This document shows positions 32,680 to 44,720 of a DNA stretch of 64,000 nucleotides, in pieces. Each line of letters starts with the position of its first letter. The stretch's first letter is position 1. Source of the DNA: Undaria pinnatifida (taxonomy: Eukaryota; Sar; Phaeophyceae; Laminariales; Alariaceae); the NCBI GenBank assembly GCA_012845835.1, contig JABAKD010000023.1, positions 23,561,108 to 23,625,107 on the forward strand. Direction: 5' to 3'. A program made the translations under genes and the position numbers. Below the pieces are notes generated by a model. That model saw only the letters and a program-made list of their open reading frames with translations. It had not been told where the DNA came from and searched no databases.

Positions 32680-33450
32680 CTCTCACAACACCAACCTCGC
32701 CATACATCAGAAGGGGGGAAGCTGTTGCTCTGCTCTGCTTGCCTGCTGCTGCTGTTGGTGCCACTGCTGCTGCATCACTGCTATACAACCGTCTGTAGCT
32801 GGCCAATGCTTTGGCTGTCGTGCGTGATGCGCGGGTGTGTTTTCTGTGGTTTTGTGCTTTTGTAAGTCAGTTGGGGACTCCAAGCTAGTGCCCGTACGCG
32901 CCGCCCCAAAATACCAGCACTATTAGGAACTATTGTGCATTGAGCTATTCGCACTAAGCTGTTTTCTCCGCATTTTAGAGGGCAGTGACACCATTCAACC
33001 GGCACAAAAAAAAAGATACCCGAGGAAAAACGAAAAAAATCGAAGCAAAAAAAAGTATCCGGTACGGGTATACAGCAGCAGCAGCAACAGCGAAGAAAGC
33101 AAGAGATCAGCGCCTGCAACTTGATCCCTTCGTATCACACAGCACTGGGCCGCGCAGGTTCTTGCGTCCATGTGTACCCTGCTGCTCTGCGCTTTGGGCC
33201 TGGTGCTGTACAGCAGCGTTTCGTACGAGAAGCAAAGGCATTGCACTAATCATCTGCCACAAAACCTTTAACGTTTGGGGAGTAGGTATGCGGCAGCCCA
33301 AAAACCGGCGTTGAGTAAGACACCGGCACTACTATTGGAAAATTGGTTCCATAGTCACTATCGTTGAGAGCTGTAGCCGTGTGTAGTGAACTTACCGGCA
33401 TTATAAAGAGCAATTGTCCAACCGGCACTATATGCTGGTGCACTCTACGT
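32680..33450. repeat. CCGGCAC dispersed repeat cluster, copy 1
   Basis: Collinear blocks shared with 52880-54950: CTGCTCTGC..CTGCTGCTGC, ATACCCGAGGAAAAACG, CAGCAGCAACAGC.AAGAAAGCAAGA, TGGGCCGC..TGCGTC, CTCTGCGCT.TGGGCCT and ACCGGCACTA. Non-coding. Confidence 0.7.
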
Positions 33451-35499
33451 ATTAATGTATTCTATTATTTGTCAACGTTTGGCCGACAAAAGTTGCCATC
33501 CTCAAAAACAATTCTGCCTCTTGTTCGTTTCTCTGGCTGTTTCTTCTGCTGTCCACAGGATGATTTTTTTGCTGCTGCATGGGTTTCAAAGCGTAAACAG
33601 CCACGCCGGCGTCATGGGCGGTGCCGAAGCCAACAGACACGTGGGCGGACCGGCCGTGGAACTCAGGGATGGAGTCGGCTACGGTGGTGCCATGGACGGT
33701 GCCGGAGTCCCCAGTGCTCCCTACGGACAGGAAGGCGGGCCCGCCGTGGTCGTCTGAGAGAGGGGGGGGTCGGCTACGGCAAAGTTCTGGGCGGCGCCGG
33801 AGCCCTCGGCGCCCCTTACGGACAGTCAGGCGGGCTCGCCGTGGGCGTTGGGCGGGGGTTCGGATACGGCGGAGCTCTGGGCAGTGCCGGAGCCATCGGC
33901 GGGCCATCAGTTGCACTCGGCCGAGCAACGTACGACGGGCCGAACGCACCGGGGGCCGGCCCGACCCTCCTTGGAGACGGCGACGTCGGTGACCCCTCGA
34001 CCACGTTCGGGAAGCAAAAATAAGAAAATTGGCCCCGCCCGCGCCGTGACAGCATTTCCCAGCCCTACGACCTGGCGGGGGCAGATGATCTGCGGGGGGC
34101 GTCCGGCATCTATGCGGAGGGCGGCAGTGCAACGGCACGTGGGGGGTACGATGGACATATCCGCGCGCGTCCACACCATGCTCGAAACGCTGGACGCCAA
34201 AGATTTCGTGGCCTTCGTACCGCGCGGTGGGGCCGGCGTTAACCTCCCACTGTCGCAGCACCTCTTGCTGCGTCGGCCGATGGCGGTACTGCTGCTACGG
34301 ATGCTCCGACCAAGAAAGCCAAGGGCAAGGAAAAGCGGCGGCAGTGCGTGGCCGTAGCGGCGGCGGCGGCGGTTGTGGCAACGGCGGCGATGGTCTCGGC
34401 AGCGGCGGCGAGGGTTCCGGCAGCGGCGGCGGTGGCAGCGGAAGCGGGGCGTCGGGCGTGGAGGCGTCAATTGGCTTCGCAAAGGCCAAAGCGGGGCTCG
34501 CCCCTCCCGTGGGGTCGACGCCGACCAGCTGGTGTACGGAAGCGGCAGCGAGAGTTGTACAGCTCGTACGTCCCGGATCGGCGTCCGTTGGGGGGGCCAG
34601 GTGTGACGAGTTTTGTGTTAGCCATGGGTGTCGATGTTGTGCTATATGCCCCGTGTCGCATCGCATTGCAGAGCATCCCGGGTGGAATTCTTGGGTATGG
34701 TGGCCTCGCGGCATGTACAGTATTTTCGGACGAGTGGTAACCGGTTCGGATGCATGCAGGCCATATAAACAGCCCTGGATGTAGCGCAGGTGAAAGCCAC
34801 TAGGATTGTTTTGGTCGGGAGAAGCAAACAAATTTCCGAGTTAGAGCAGTGCCGGCTATCGCAGAACACGGTGCCCCCGGGGGGCACGGATATCAGCGCG
34901 GCCGTGGTATACTAAAAACATCGCAGTGCAACCCCACAATCTGACAGCATCCTCGTCAAGATCTTTGACGACGCAAGGTGTCGACGGGCAGTAACGTTTC
35001 TGCGAAGCGAAGCGCATGACACCACTGATTTGCGGCTGTCTCCGTTGGGCGTCTTGGCGTCGCCGTCGAAAACTCGGATCGTCCACAAGTACATTCTGTA
35101 CCTGCGCCGACGATTCGGGCCGCGCGCACAGAGTGCGTTCAGTACGATAAACGTCACGGAGGCGTCCCGTCAGGCCAGCGTGCAGTGGTCGGGCGCCCGT
35201 GTTTGGGCACGGCTGTCACGAGTGGGTCGTGGCCGACCGTAGGTTGCAGTTTGGGTAACGGAGTCCGTCAGAGTTCTTCTGTGTGCTTCGACAGCCCTCG
35301 AACACTTTCATCGACACACGTCGTACGACGACGCTGTGATGATGGAACAAGGGGTACCGCGACGCAGCATGTCGCGGTCACCCCGCCGAGACTAGCTGGT
35401 CTGCCGGCCCCGTTGCCACCTAATTGTCGGGTCCGCCGCGGACAAGGAAGGGGAGGAGTAGCGATTTTCGGACGATACGACGTAAATGACGGCATATTG

Positions 35500-36800
35500 G
35501 TGGAGGTACAATGTGGCTAGACGGTCGGCGCTGTCGATGTGCGTCCGTGTCGCTAGCGTCGGACCTCTATCGGGTTTCTGGGGGGGAGGAGAGATCCGCG
35601 AGGGATCCCACTAATTTGTCCCCTCGTAATATTCCGCAGTGGGATACCAGGTTGTGCGAGCTTGCATGGGCCAGTCGGTTGCGCCATCGTCTCACCGAGC
35701 TTACACGACGAGCTTCCGGTCTTGGGCCGCTTCCTTTTTTGCGGGGGGGGGTTGAGTGGGGAGGCTGAGTTTTTATACGCCGTAATCTCCGATACAGATA
35801 AGGTTCAGGCGTTGCTCGGTTTTGGGCGTGTGCATCGGAGAGTAACCATGCCGGCACTAATGCGGGAAAACGTTCGGCCGTGTTACGCTTCTACCACTTC
35901 AACATACAAACAGGAGTTGCCCGCATCGTCACCGCGTACAAAACGCGCATTGACATGGGTTGCATGGTCGCAAGTTGCCTGCAGTGACTCCAAAACAGTG
36001 CGCCGCCCGATTTCAAGGGCGTATTCTTGGGAGGACAGGGCTTGGCTTCGTTGCGGGGCCCGGGCGGCCGAGTTCTTTACATGTTTCTCGCGTTGGGCTA
36101 CTTATTTGTTTTGTGGCGAGGTCGAACAAAATCCTCGCCTAGGCAGCCGGGGTGCTACGCCCCGTGCGTTCTTTGACAAGGAGAGATGTAGCGTTGTACC
36201 GGGGGGGTGGGGGGTTGATTGAGCTCGTTGCAGTGGCACCTAGCTACAAGCATCGAGGTTCGTTTTCAAGATCATAAGGGTGACGAGGCCCACCAGGGGT
36301 CGGCTATCGTGCGCACACGCGACGGCGCCAGGGGGGGGAACATTCCAGGTGGGAGCAGGCGGCGGTGCCGTCGCTCTCATGGTGGAGTTGCCGTCGGGTT
36401 ATCCGACACTACCGGAAAGCGCCCCCTCGTCGTCGTATCGGTTCGGGAACAAGGTTAGAGTGTGGAGCAAAACGGAGGACCTCGCGGCACTTCGCCAGGT
36501 GGTAGCGAACGCAAGGGATGATCCAAGCGAAGTGGTCTTCACTGATTGTGTATCCACGCATTGCGCATCGGCGGAGCCACTACGCTGGCGGCCAAGGGGG
36601 AAGTTTGGCAGAGGGTCATTCAGAAAGAAGGTAGATGGATACCCCCAGAGCCCTCCAAGGCATACACCCGTAATAACACAGAGGACGCGGGTATATTATC
36701 TCGTAAACGAGAAGAGACTAGAAAGATGGGTAGACAGCCAGGCCAAGGTGCTGTATGGGGCCGAACAACGTAGTATCATTGCGACCTCCGAGTTGGAGTA
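35500..36800 (+). pseudogene. tyrosine recombinase part of the DIRS/Ngaro-like element
   Basis: HALRIGGATTLAAKGEV matches the catalytic HxxR block and GRW..PEPSKAYTRNN the downstream tyrosine block (GRW.S..Y..Y.R in Crypton/DIRS recombinases). An N-terminal core-binding stretch with SSHRAYTTSFRSW lies near 35690-35740. Such enzymes integrate circular element DNA without target duplication. Fossil. Confidence 0.75.
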
Positions 36801-37044
36801 TGTCAATGGTTTGCTACCATTGGGCGTCTCGGTCGCCCGAGACTGCGTATGTCAGCGCCCCGATCAGTTGGCCGGGGGGGGGGGACTCTAGGGTTCTGGC
36901 AGAGCGATAGGATACTAGAAGCAGCGGCCGGAGCCGCGGCTCTCGTGTCACGCCCGTGCCCCCCCCCCCGCCCCCCACCGCCCCCAATGGCCACAGAAAA
37001 CAGTAATAAGAACATGACAATTCGAAGGATATACAACGAAGTAA

Positions 37045-37280
37045 TATATTTCTTCGAAATTTCAGTTTGTTCAAAACCGACGAATTACAATATTTATACG
37101 ATACTTGGGGGTCCTACGGGCGGGTGTACATTTAGGATCGGGTACAAGGGGAAGCGTGATCACTCTCGAGGCGTCACGCGTCTCACAATGCATAGACCTG
37201 CGAGCACACCAGCGCAAAAGAGCGGAACAATACTTCCCTTGCCGATTGGTAGGCCACAGTAGAAGCCAGTTTACTGCTGT
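37045..37280 (+). repeat. left arm of a roughly 230-bp inverted repeat
   Basis: Complementary to 38758-38998: TTCTTCGAAATTTCAG, TTCAAAACCGACGAATT, GGGGGTCCTAC, GATCACTCTCGAGGC, GAACAATACTTCCCTTGCCGATTG and GGCC.ACAGTAGAAGC all occur in the other arm. Confidence 0.88.
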
Positions 37281-37299
37281 GATTTCATGCGCGTCTCGT

Positions 37300-37790
37300 C
37301 GATCGCTTCTTCATGCACCGGCATAGAATGTGTGGCGAACTGAAAAAACAAACTTGTGCACTGGCTCAGAACGTGTGGAGATGCAGATATATTTGCCACA
37401 AATGTATCACGTAAGTCGTTGCGCGTATACTATCCGGGCACCGGCCTGTACGAGGGTGATGGTGTGTGCCGGCACACTATCGTTACATTGGCATTGGGTA
37501 GCCAGTGTACACGTCAAGAAATAATACGACCAGCATGCATCGCTATGAAGGCAGGTCCCGCCGATCGCTACTTTTATGCACCGGCATAGAACATGTAGCG
37601 AAACATACAAATAAACTTGTGCACGGGCACCGAACGTGCGGTGATGCAAATTATCTTTACCACACATGTATCGCGTAAGTCGTTGTGCGTGTCCTCGGTG
37701 TGTTACCATTGACTACGTCAGTACGCGTTGAGACCAATATGCATTGCTATGACAGGGCCGTCTCGCCGACGCTATCCTGTGCGCCGGCAC
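37300..37790. repeat. about 260-bp tandem repeat
   Basis: GCACCGGCATAGAA, AACTTGTGCAC, CGTGTGG.GATGCA or variants, and GTAAGTCGTTG.GCGT occur at 37316-37430 and again at 37577-37690. A third, degraded start is near 37775. Confidence 0.8.
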
Positions 37791-38030
37791 CGACGGTGAC
37801 GATATCTTGTGCATTCACACGGTATGTTGGCATGTATGGCCATGGAAGTTCCGTCTGGTTCTCTATGCCTCGCCAAACGCATGCTACACGTCTTTTGTGA
37901 GCATCAGAACTCTCACTATCTCACCAGTCTTACAGCTGCAGTGGCCATCCGTTAAGCAGTGGTTAATTGTGGATGTTCCGCTTCATAAAACAGATAGTTA
38001 CACCAGTATTTGTTTTGGTTTTTGTTCGCC

Positions 38031-38150
38031 ACTGTAACAGCAGTACAGGCGATCACACCGGCATTATAGTGGTATTTTACCACCAAATTTTCTCTTTTCG
38101 GCACTGTAACAGCGGTGCAGGCTATCGCACCGGCCTTATAATGGCCGTTT
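38031..38150. repeat. 71-bp tandem pair
   Basis: CACTGTAACAGC.GT.CAGGC.ATC.CACCGGC.TTATA occurs at 38031 and 38102. Confidence 0.8.
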
Positions 38151-38757
38151 AGCCGGCCCTGCGGGTTCATCTTCCCGTCCCGCTTGCGTTGGCGAACCGG
38201 TAGATGGGCACGGATTTCGAGTATGCGCAATGCCCGTCCTGTACACTGCCAATCTGTGCGCACTGTTCATATATGTACGAATGTTTCTATCCAGTACTCG
38301 TACGTTTCCATGCATACACTATACGAACACTCCTATCCTCCCACTGGGAACACCAGCCGAATAATACCTTCGTGGGCAAAAACCCCGGCTGGCATGCCTG
38401 GTGATCGGCGAGACAGTGTTGCATACAATATAATACAATAAAGTGCTCATGACATGCGTGTGATTTTGCTTTCTTTCGTCGCCCGTTCGTATGCATCAAA
38501 ACCCTACACACACGCGAACACTCGATGCATTCGGACCAAGCAACAAACACAGCAGTCCGCGCACCGATCAGCCAATCCACATCACCTTCGAGGTCTGTCA
38601 GTCTCAAACGCTTCTTTACGATACCGCACGTACCAGGAGGGAACAAGTAGGATGTAATAGACCCGCCCAGAATGCTCGCACTTCGCACCACTGTCGCCTT
38701 TTCCCGTGACGAGCGCCGCCACCGAATCCCCAGGAGAAACCACAGCAGCAGCAGGTA

Positions 38758-38998
38758 GCACAGCAGTAGACTAGCTTCTACTGTAGGCCTATCAATCGGC
38801 AAGGGAAGTATTGTTCCGCTCGTGTGCCCTGCTGTACTCGCAGGTCTACGCACGTGAGACACGTCAAGCCTCGAGAGTGATCACGCTTCCCCTTGTACGC
38901 GGTTTTGAAAGCCCACCGGTCGGTAGGACCCCCCAGTATCGAAAAAATATTATAATTCGTCGGTTTTGAACAAAACTGACATTTCGAAGAAAATAGTT
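38758..38998 (-). repeat. right arm of the inverted repeat
   Basis: Inverted homologue of 37045-37280, with about 1.5 kb between the arms. Confidence 0.88.
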
Positions 38999-39520
38999 GC
39001 TATTTTTTCGGTTTTCGGAGCCATCTGCTCCCGCTTCAGCTTCTTTTACTACTATCATATGTATACGTATAATTGTCATTTCGTTTTTTCTTCGGGCACA
39101 TCTCTTCGTGCTCGCACCTTTGTCCGAAACGTCGGATGGGGTGGGCACAATTCGACCGTTGGGGTCACGTTGCCGGAGGTTTGGGCGCGATCCGTGCAGT
39201 GTGTCGCGCGTGGCAAGCCTTTCAAACTGTTTTGGCCTTGGGCACACTTGAGGCAAATGCCCGGGTTTCCGCAACATCCCCGGGGATTTGGTTTCTGCAC
39301 CCCCGATCCCCGTGTACGCACATAAGATTGGGATGCAAACCGGGTTTTTCTGCTCGAAGAAGGGTACACGTACATTTCCCTATTTTGGCACAGAGCACCA
39401 CGGTACGATCCTGCCGCCCAGCAGCAGTCCAGCCCCCTAGCATCAGCAGCAGCCTGCAACTCTGTGCGCGTGTGGCTGCTGTTGTAGTAGGTGATTGCTT
39501 TGATCGGAGCGTGCCATTTG
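38758..39520 (-). mobile_element. second, inverted fragment of the same retroelement family
   Basis: Starts with the 230-bp end repeat in minus orientation and extends into a minus-strand stretch with RKPGHLPQVCPRPKQF, a zinc-knuckle-like patch (GH....C) expected in a gag protein. Fossil, fragmentary. Confidence 0.45.
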
Positions 39521-40160
39521 TCACCCCACCATACCCCATAATTCTGCTGTGTGCTGCCGTTGCGTCCGCATGTCCAAAGCATGTCCACAGCTCCCGCCAA
39601 TTCAAGCGGTAATATAGGAATATTTTTTATAGTAATTATACACCAATCTATCCTTACCTTTAGGTCCACACGTTTTGTGTCGGAGATTTTGCCCACACCA
39701 CAAATGACAGGCACCAGACAAGATGAGGGCAGCAAAACGCCACGTGTACAATCCTGCCGAACAGCAGCAGTAGTAGGATACATCATGTACGTGCGCGTGG
39801 CGGATCCTCAGGATGCTGCGGCGAGTTGCTTTTGTCGGCGCCTGTCACCTGTCACTCCACCACACCGCATCTTTCGGCTGTGCTGCAGCGGCGTACGTGT
39901 GCTCTAGCTCACAGCTCATTGTTCGCGTAAATTTGGACGTAAATACGGGGATCTTTGGAATAGCAGTTAGATACAAACCAACGCCTACATTTTAGTCCAC
40001 AATCAATATTTACGGACATTTCTTGCCTACATCACAGATGATAAGAAAACAAACAAAATGCGGGAAGCACGACGCCGTGTGTAGTGCTGCCGCCCAGCAG
40101 CAGCAGCAGCAGCAGACAGGGCCATGTGCGCGTGGCGTGTCCTCTCTATACTGCGGCGAG
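39385..40160. repeat. about 320-340-bp tandem repeat, three partial units
   Basis: GATCCTGCCGCCCAGCAGCAG at about 39408, AATCCTGCCGAACAGCAGCAG at 39749 and TAGTGCTGCCGCCCAGCAGCAG at about 40082, each followed or preceded by GTGCGCGTGGCG and CTGCGGCGAGTT blocks, with TTAGGTCCACA/TTAGTCCACA in between. Confidence 0.8.
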
Positions 40161-41759
40161 TTTCTTTTGTCATAGCTAGCCGAACGTATCGTCCTCTTGC
40201 TCCCTCGTTCTCAACATGTGCTATTTTAATATTTTCCACAGGATTAATAAGCCAGTAGATTGAGTTCGAAGCGTGGCCCTCTCCTAGGAATTATCCATAC
40301 GTATCCTACAAACGGCCCCCAAAAAATGTGTTTTGAGAGTGAGTGTTTTCTCAACAACGATACCATAATGTTAAGATACGGCCTCGAAAGGCCTGTATTT
40401 ATCCGAATTAAAATACTTTGGATGGGTTTCGTATGATAAGGTTGGCGTTTTATATTTTACCGGATAATACTCTTACAATATGGCGTCGTCGGTAGGACGA
40501 AAAAAAATAGAGGCAGCGCCCTTCCTCCTACAACGGCGACCACAACAGCAGTGAGATGGCAGGGGCCCTTCCTGTTGGTCGCCGGGCACGTACCACAAGG
40601 ACGACACCTTCCGACTACATGTGGACCACACTGCTCTTCGGAGCACACTCCTCGTCTCGGCTTTTGGTCGCATCAGTTCCCCGCCAGCTGGTCACATGGA
40701 CCACTCCGCAGCGGAACTGCCCAAGCCCCACCCATCAGACTTGTTCGCTCCGCGCTCAGCCAGCATGTTGCACTGCACATCTCCGCGAGCTGCCAGCACA
40801 AGCCCCAAGATCGCCCGTCGACTTGCACTTTGCTTTTGCGCTTCGGGGCTGGGGCATGTGCACAACGCGCCACGGACAAGCATACTGGAATCAACCCTTC
40901 GAGGGACCAGCGACGGCGGCTTCGCTTGCTGAGAGAGCCCATCGGGCCGCATACACGTTTGCTGACGGAGCCAGACCGACCTTCGCGGGAATTCCTTGGA
41001 CTACGGGCACCGCGGTCTAGGAGCTCATGTCGGGGCTCCTTCCTTGTGGTCCTCCTTGGGGGGGAACAGACGGTGCTTGCGGAATGTTTGGGCTTTCTCG
41101 TTTGACGATTTTTTCCAACACACGCGTTATCGTATGGGTTCAGTACATACGCCGATCTGTCTTGCGCGTCGGACAAACTGTGCTCCCTTTCTGCTGAAAA
41201 TAGTACAGCTACTAATAAGACGAAACCCGGACCCCACCCCGATCTTTCGCGATCAACAGCATTCCACTGCGTCACGTAGTTTCAACAACCAAAATGTTCA
41301 CAGCGCTACCAACTACGGTACAGCATAATGGGCTCGCTGTCAACACATGCCATATACCGCTGGATTCTCTGCTGTGGAATTCAATGTACAGCAGCCGAGC
41401 CGCCACCTCTGCTCCTGCCCATTCACCACATAGGTCGACCCTTCACTGCCCCAGCGACCACACTTACAGCACTGCAGCTCTGACAACCATCCGCTGCTGT
41501 GCGAGTGCTCCTTGCAAACTCGATTCTAGAGACTTTTGTCTTGGCCCTCTCGTGACAAGAATTTGAATTTAGTGAACACTGAACCTCTGTGCTGGCTTTT
41601 TTTGGGCAAGGCTGTCGGCGTGAGCGATGCCCTATATTTCACCATTCATGGGTATGCGGGGGCTACCACCACTTTCTGTATGGGCACAGCTGCGATAGCA
41701 CTTTCTGTATGGGCACAGCTGCGATAGTGCGGCACACTGAACTGCTGTCGACGTAACTG
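40161..41759. other. GC-rich stretch with long but unsupported frames
   Basis: 40551-41105 is open in all three plus frames and in one minus frame, so openness follows from composition. None of the translations shows a family motif. I see no gene that I can support, though an exon cannot be excluded. Confidence 0.4.
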
Positions 41760-42240
41760 TTCCGTTATAGTGCGGTCGATGTGGGTACGGATTTTCTTTA
41801 GCTGTCCAGACGTTAGGCCGTCTTCCTACTGCCGCCGGTACATGTGCTGCTCTTCCATAATGCTGCTAGGGTCGATGCTGCAATTTCTTTTTGCAGCTGT
41901 CACGACGGATACCGTCCGTTGCAATGCGGTTTGCAGTTGGCGGAGACGATGAGCATTATACTTTTAGCGCAAACGCTGCCTTTCTGCTGCTGATAGCACG
42001 TGTGTTGCCCTTCGCGGTGCTGCTAGGGTCTATGCTGGCATTTTTTTTTTTCTCTGCACATGTTCGGACAGCTACTGCCCGTTGCAGAGCGTTTACTACA
42101 GTTCGCGGAGATACTGCGCTTTACAGCTTTTGATAGTGCAAGTGGGGATCAGCCCGTTTGATGCGGTATTTAGGGGCAAACAGCCTTTCTATTCGGCTAC
42201 GGGCGTACACACTTTTCCTACAGCTGGTGTTGGTACTATA
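41760..42240. repeat. about 155-bp degenerate tandem repeat
   Basis: TGCTGCTAGGGTC.ATGCTG at about 41868 and 42021, each followed by a T-rich run, a CCGTTGCA.. block and GGCGGAGA or CGCGGAGA. Confidence 0.65.
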
Positions 42241-42660
42241 CTTCCCTTTTTCAGGCGGTTGATGTCGTCGTCACCCGTGGACACAGAAGCAACCTTGCAG
42301 CGACCAGCACTATTGTAAGCTCTACCGCCCCTCTATAGTGTGGTCGGTGGGGGGACTGCCTTGTTCGGACGTTATACTACCCACCTTGGTGCTGTTAGTA
42401 TTGCCGTTACCTGTTAACACAGCAGCGAATTTACAGCAATCAGCAATACTGTAGGCGTGATCGTCCCCCTATAGTGCGAACGGTGGGGAAACTGCCTTGT
42501 TCGGGGGTTATACTGCCCATCCTTGTGCGGTTGGTATTTTCCGTACCTATTGGCACAGCAGCGATAATGCAGCGAGCAGCACTACTGTAGGCGCGACCGT
42601 CTCCTTACAGTGCAGTCGGTGGGAAAACTACTTTGTTCGGGCGTTGTACTGACCTTGTCC
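42225..42660. repeat. 136-bp tandem repeat
   Basis: TTGTTCGG occurs at 42361, 42497 and 42633, exactly 136 bp apart, within units sharing ACAGCAGCGA, CAGCA.TACTGTAGGCG.GA and AGTGC...CGGTGGG. Confidence 0.88.
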
Positions 42661-43980
42661 TCTGGTTGGTATATGTGCAACCCTCTACTGTGCTACTCCC
42701 CCCTACATGCCTTCGTTCCCCTTGCCGCCTCGGTAAGGCATGCTGCGAAGCATGCCCTAGCAGGCTTGTAGCGAGTGGGGGGGGTATTTCTGGCGGGTGT
42801 AAGGCTGGACTCACCCTCAAGGAGTGGTACCTTCTTGCTGCTGCGTGTGGCCGCGAGGCTCGGGCGTGGCGGTAGAGTTGGGTCGTACGTGGTGCGTTAG
42901 GCATGGTCACTCACGATTCGCGCGTCTTTTCAGGCAGCAGGGGCGGAGCAGCAATGCTTAATCGGGATGCTCGTGCGCGGAGGCAGGCGCCACCACGAGC
43001 CACGCTACGGCGCAGTCTCGGTTTGCGTGGGGGGGAACTGCGCCGGCAGGAGGCTGGATTCGACGACGAAGGAGGAGGGCGACTGGCCGTCGACGGGCGG
43101 GGAAGGGACGGATTGAACTCTCCCTGAACGAGAATTTTTGTTTTTCAGATCAGCACCGCAAGCTGCGTGGAGCATTTTATTTTGCTTTTTTACGGAGGAG
43201 AAGGGGAACCGATTGAAATTGAGTGTGGACGAGAGCAAGTGCGAAGGAGTTGGCCGAGTGAACTAAGGCGATGAGGCGGCCACGGAGAACCACAGCAGGA
43301 GGATGGCACACGGAGACCCACGACCGGCACGCACACCATCATCATGAGAGCAGCGATCGCCTTTATTTGGTCAGGGTGATTTTTACGAGGCAGTAGTACA
43401 ACAGGTTACTTACGTCACTGATTTCTGTAAAGTTTGTAGAAGAATTGTATACCCTTCATGGGGAACGACCCGCCGCAAATTTCAATTTTCAGGCACGGGC
43501 GTCGTAGCTGCGCTGCAACCTGTCAAATAACTCGGGAAGGAGGGGCGATCATTGATATTTGTACTGCGGTTTTTGGTTCCATTGCTCTTGTTTCACTGCA
43601 TGCCCGCGGGTCGTCACTCTGACAGCACTCCAAACAGCAGGCGCGTTCGTTTTTACTCACGATCACCGCGCGGTTCGTACGGTGCAGGCAGCCCAACCGC
43701 TGTGGTTTGTAGCCGCGAGTTGGTTAGTTGTGGAAACGGGGGAACTCTATGCTGTAGTTGAGTGGATTCACGCCGCCATGTGAGTTCAGTTTGCACATTG
43801 GACCTTTTAACTTGTTGTGCGCCTTCATCCGTATCGTGCGTTTTTAGGCGGGAAAGCGTAGTATTTCCCGGACAAATTTTGATTTCACGTGCTTTTTCGG
43901 ATCTTCGTAGGGCTCCAGCACCTTTGTGCGACCACGGGCTCTAGAGTTTTTGACAAGAGTTAATGTGAGAAAACAACACT
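42661..43980. other. stretch without a recognised gene
   Basis: A GC-rich part (42690-43130) has a 74-codon frame at 42903 with Arg/Gly-rich composition and no homology I know. The rest is unremarkable. Confidence 0.4.
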
Positions 43981-43985
43981 ACTGA

Positions 43986-44720
43986 TAGGGCAGATGCTAC
44001 CCGTTTGCGCGATCGTCTACTGTGCTACCCCCCCTACACTACTGTCGGGGCAGATGCTACCCGTTTTTATGCGGCTAGCTGTGCGATCCTCTACTGTGCT
44101 AGGGCAGATGCTACCCGTTTTTTATACGGTTGGCTGCGCGATCCTCTACTGTGCTACCCTCCCCCCTACTGTGCTAAAGCAGACGCGGCCCGTTTTTATG
44201 CGGCTAGCTGTGCGATCCTCTACTGTGCTCCCCCCCCCCCTACACTATTGTTAGGGCCGATGCAGCCCGTATTTATACTGTTAGCTGTGCGATCCTCTTC
44301 TGTGCTACCCCCCCTACAATACTGCACCTAGGTTAAATGCTGCCTGTTTCGGTGCGATGAGCGTCGACGTGTTAGGCGAACCTTTACTGTGCTGCCCCCC
44401 TACACTGTGGATGGGATAAATGCTGCCTGTTTTGGTGTGATGGGCGTGGGCTTCTCGTGCAACCCTTTACTGTGCTACCCCCCCTACACTTCACCCAGGT
44501 TAAATGCTGCCTGGTTTCGTGCGATGAGCGTCGGCGTGTTGGGCGACGCTTTCCCGTGCTGCCCCCCCTACACTGCACCTAAGATAAAAAATGCTGCCTG
44601 ATTAAGTGCGATGGGTGCAGGCGTATCTTTACTATGTTGCACCCCCCCCCTGCACTGAGGTTAGGGTCAGTGCTGCCCATTTTTGGCCCCTTTCACTGCG
44701 GTTCGTGCGGGCGTTACCCG
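43986..44720. repeat. minisatellite of about 60-75-bp units
   Basis: About ten units of the form GATGCTACCCGTTTTTATGC, GCTAGCTGTGCGATCC, TACTGTGCTACC and a C run, progressively changing to TAAATGCTGCCTG variants after 44330. A related lone unit lies at 42660-42705. Confidence 0.9.

Larger units (their letters stand above)
33600..37280 (+). mobile_element. tyrosine-recombinase retroelement (DIRS/Ngaro-like), broken
   Basis: GC-rich plus-strand fossil. Parts in order: Gly-rich repeats (33640-33930, 34350-34480), an RT-like block with LRLSPLGVLASPSKTRIVH (about 35030-35110), then a tyrosine recombinase (about 35500-36800). A non-coding end of about 230 bp (37045-37275) is repeated in inverse orientation at 38760-38998. 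A Crypton would explain the recombinase alone; the RT-like block favours DIRS/Ngaro. Several breaks; not whole. Confidence 0.6.

Noticed and set aside
33452-34261. 269-codon minus-strand frame
   Set aside because: Arg/His/Pro-rich shadow of the GC-rich Gly-repeat region; the recombinase element reads on the plus strand.
40551-41105. 184-codon frame as a gene
   Set aside because: The same stretch is open in three plus frames and one minus frame, none with a recognisable motif; composition explains it.
43986-44720. CRISPR-like array
   Set aside because: Units diverge gradually along their whole length with no conserved repeat and unique spacer alternation; an ordinary minisatellite in a eukaryote.
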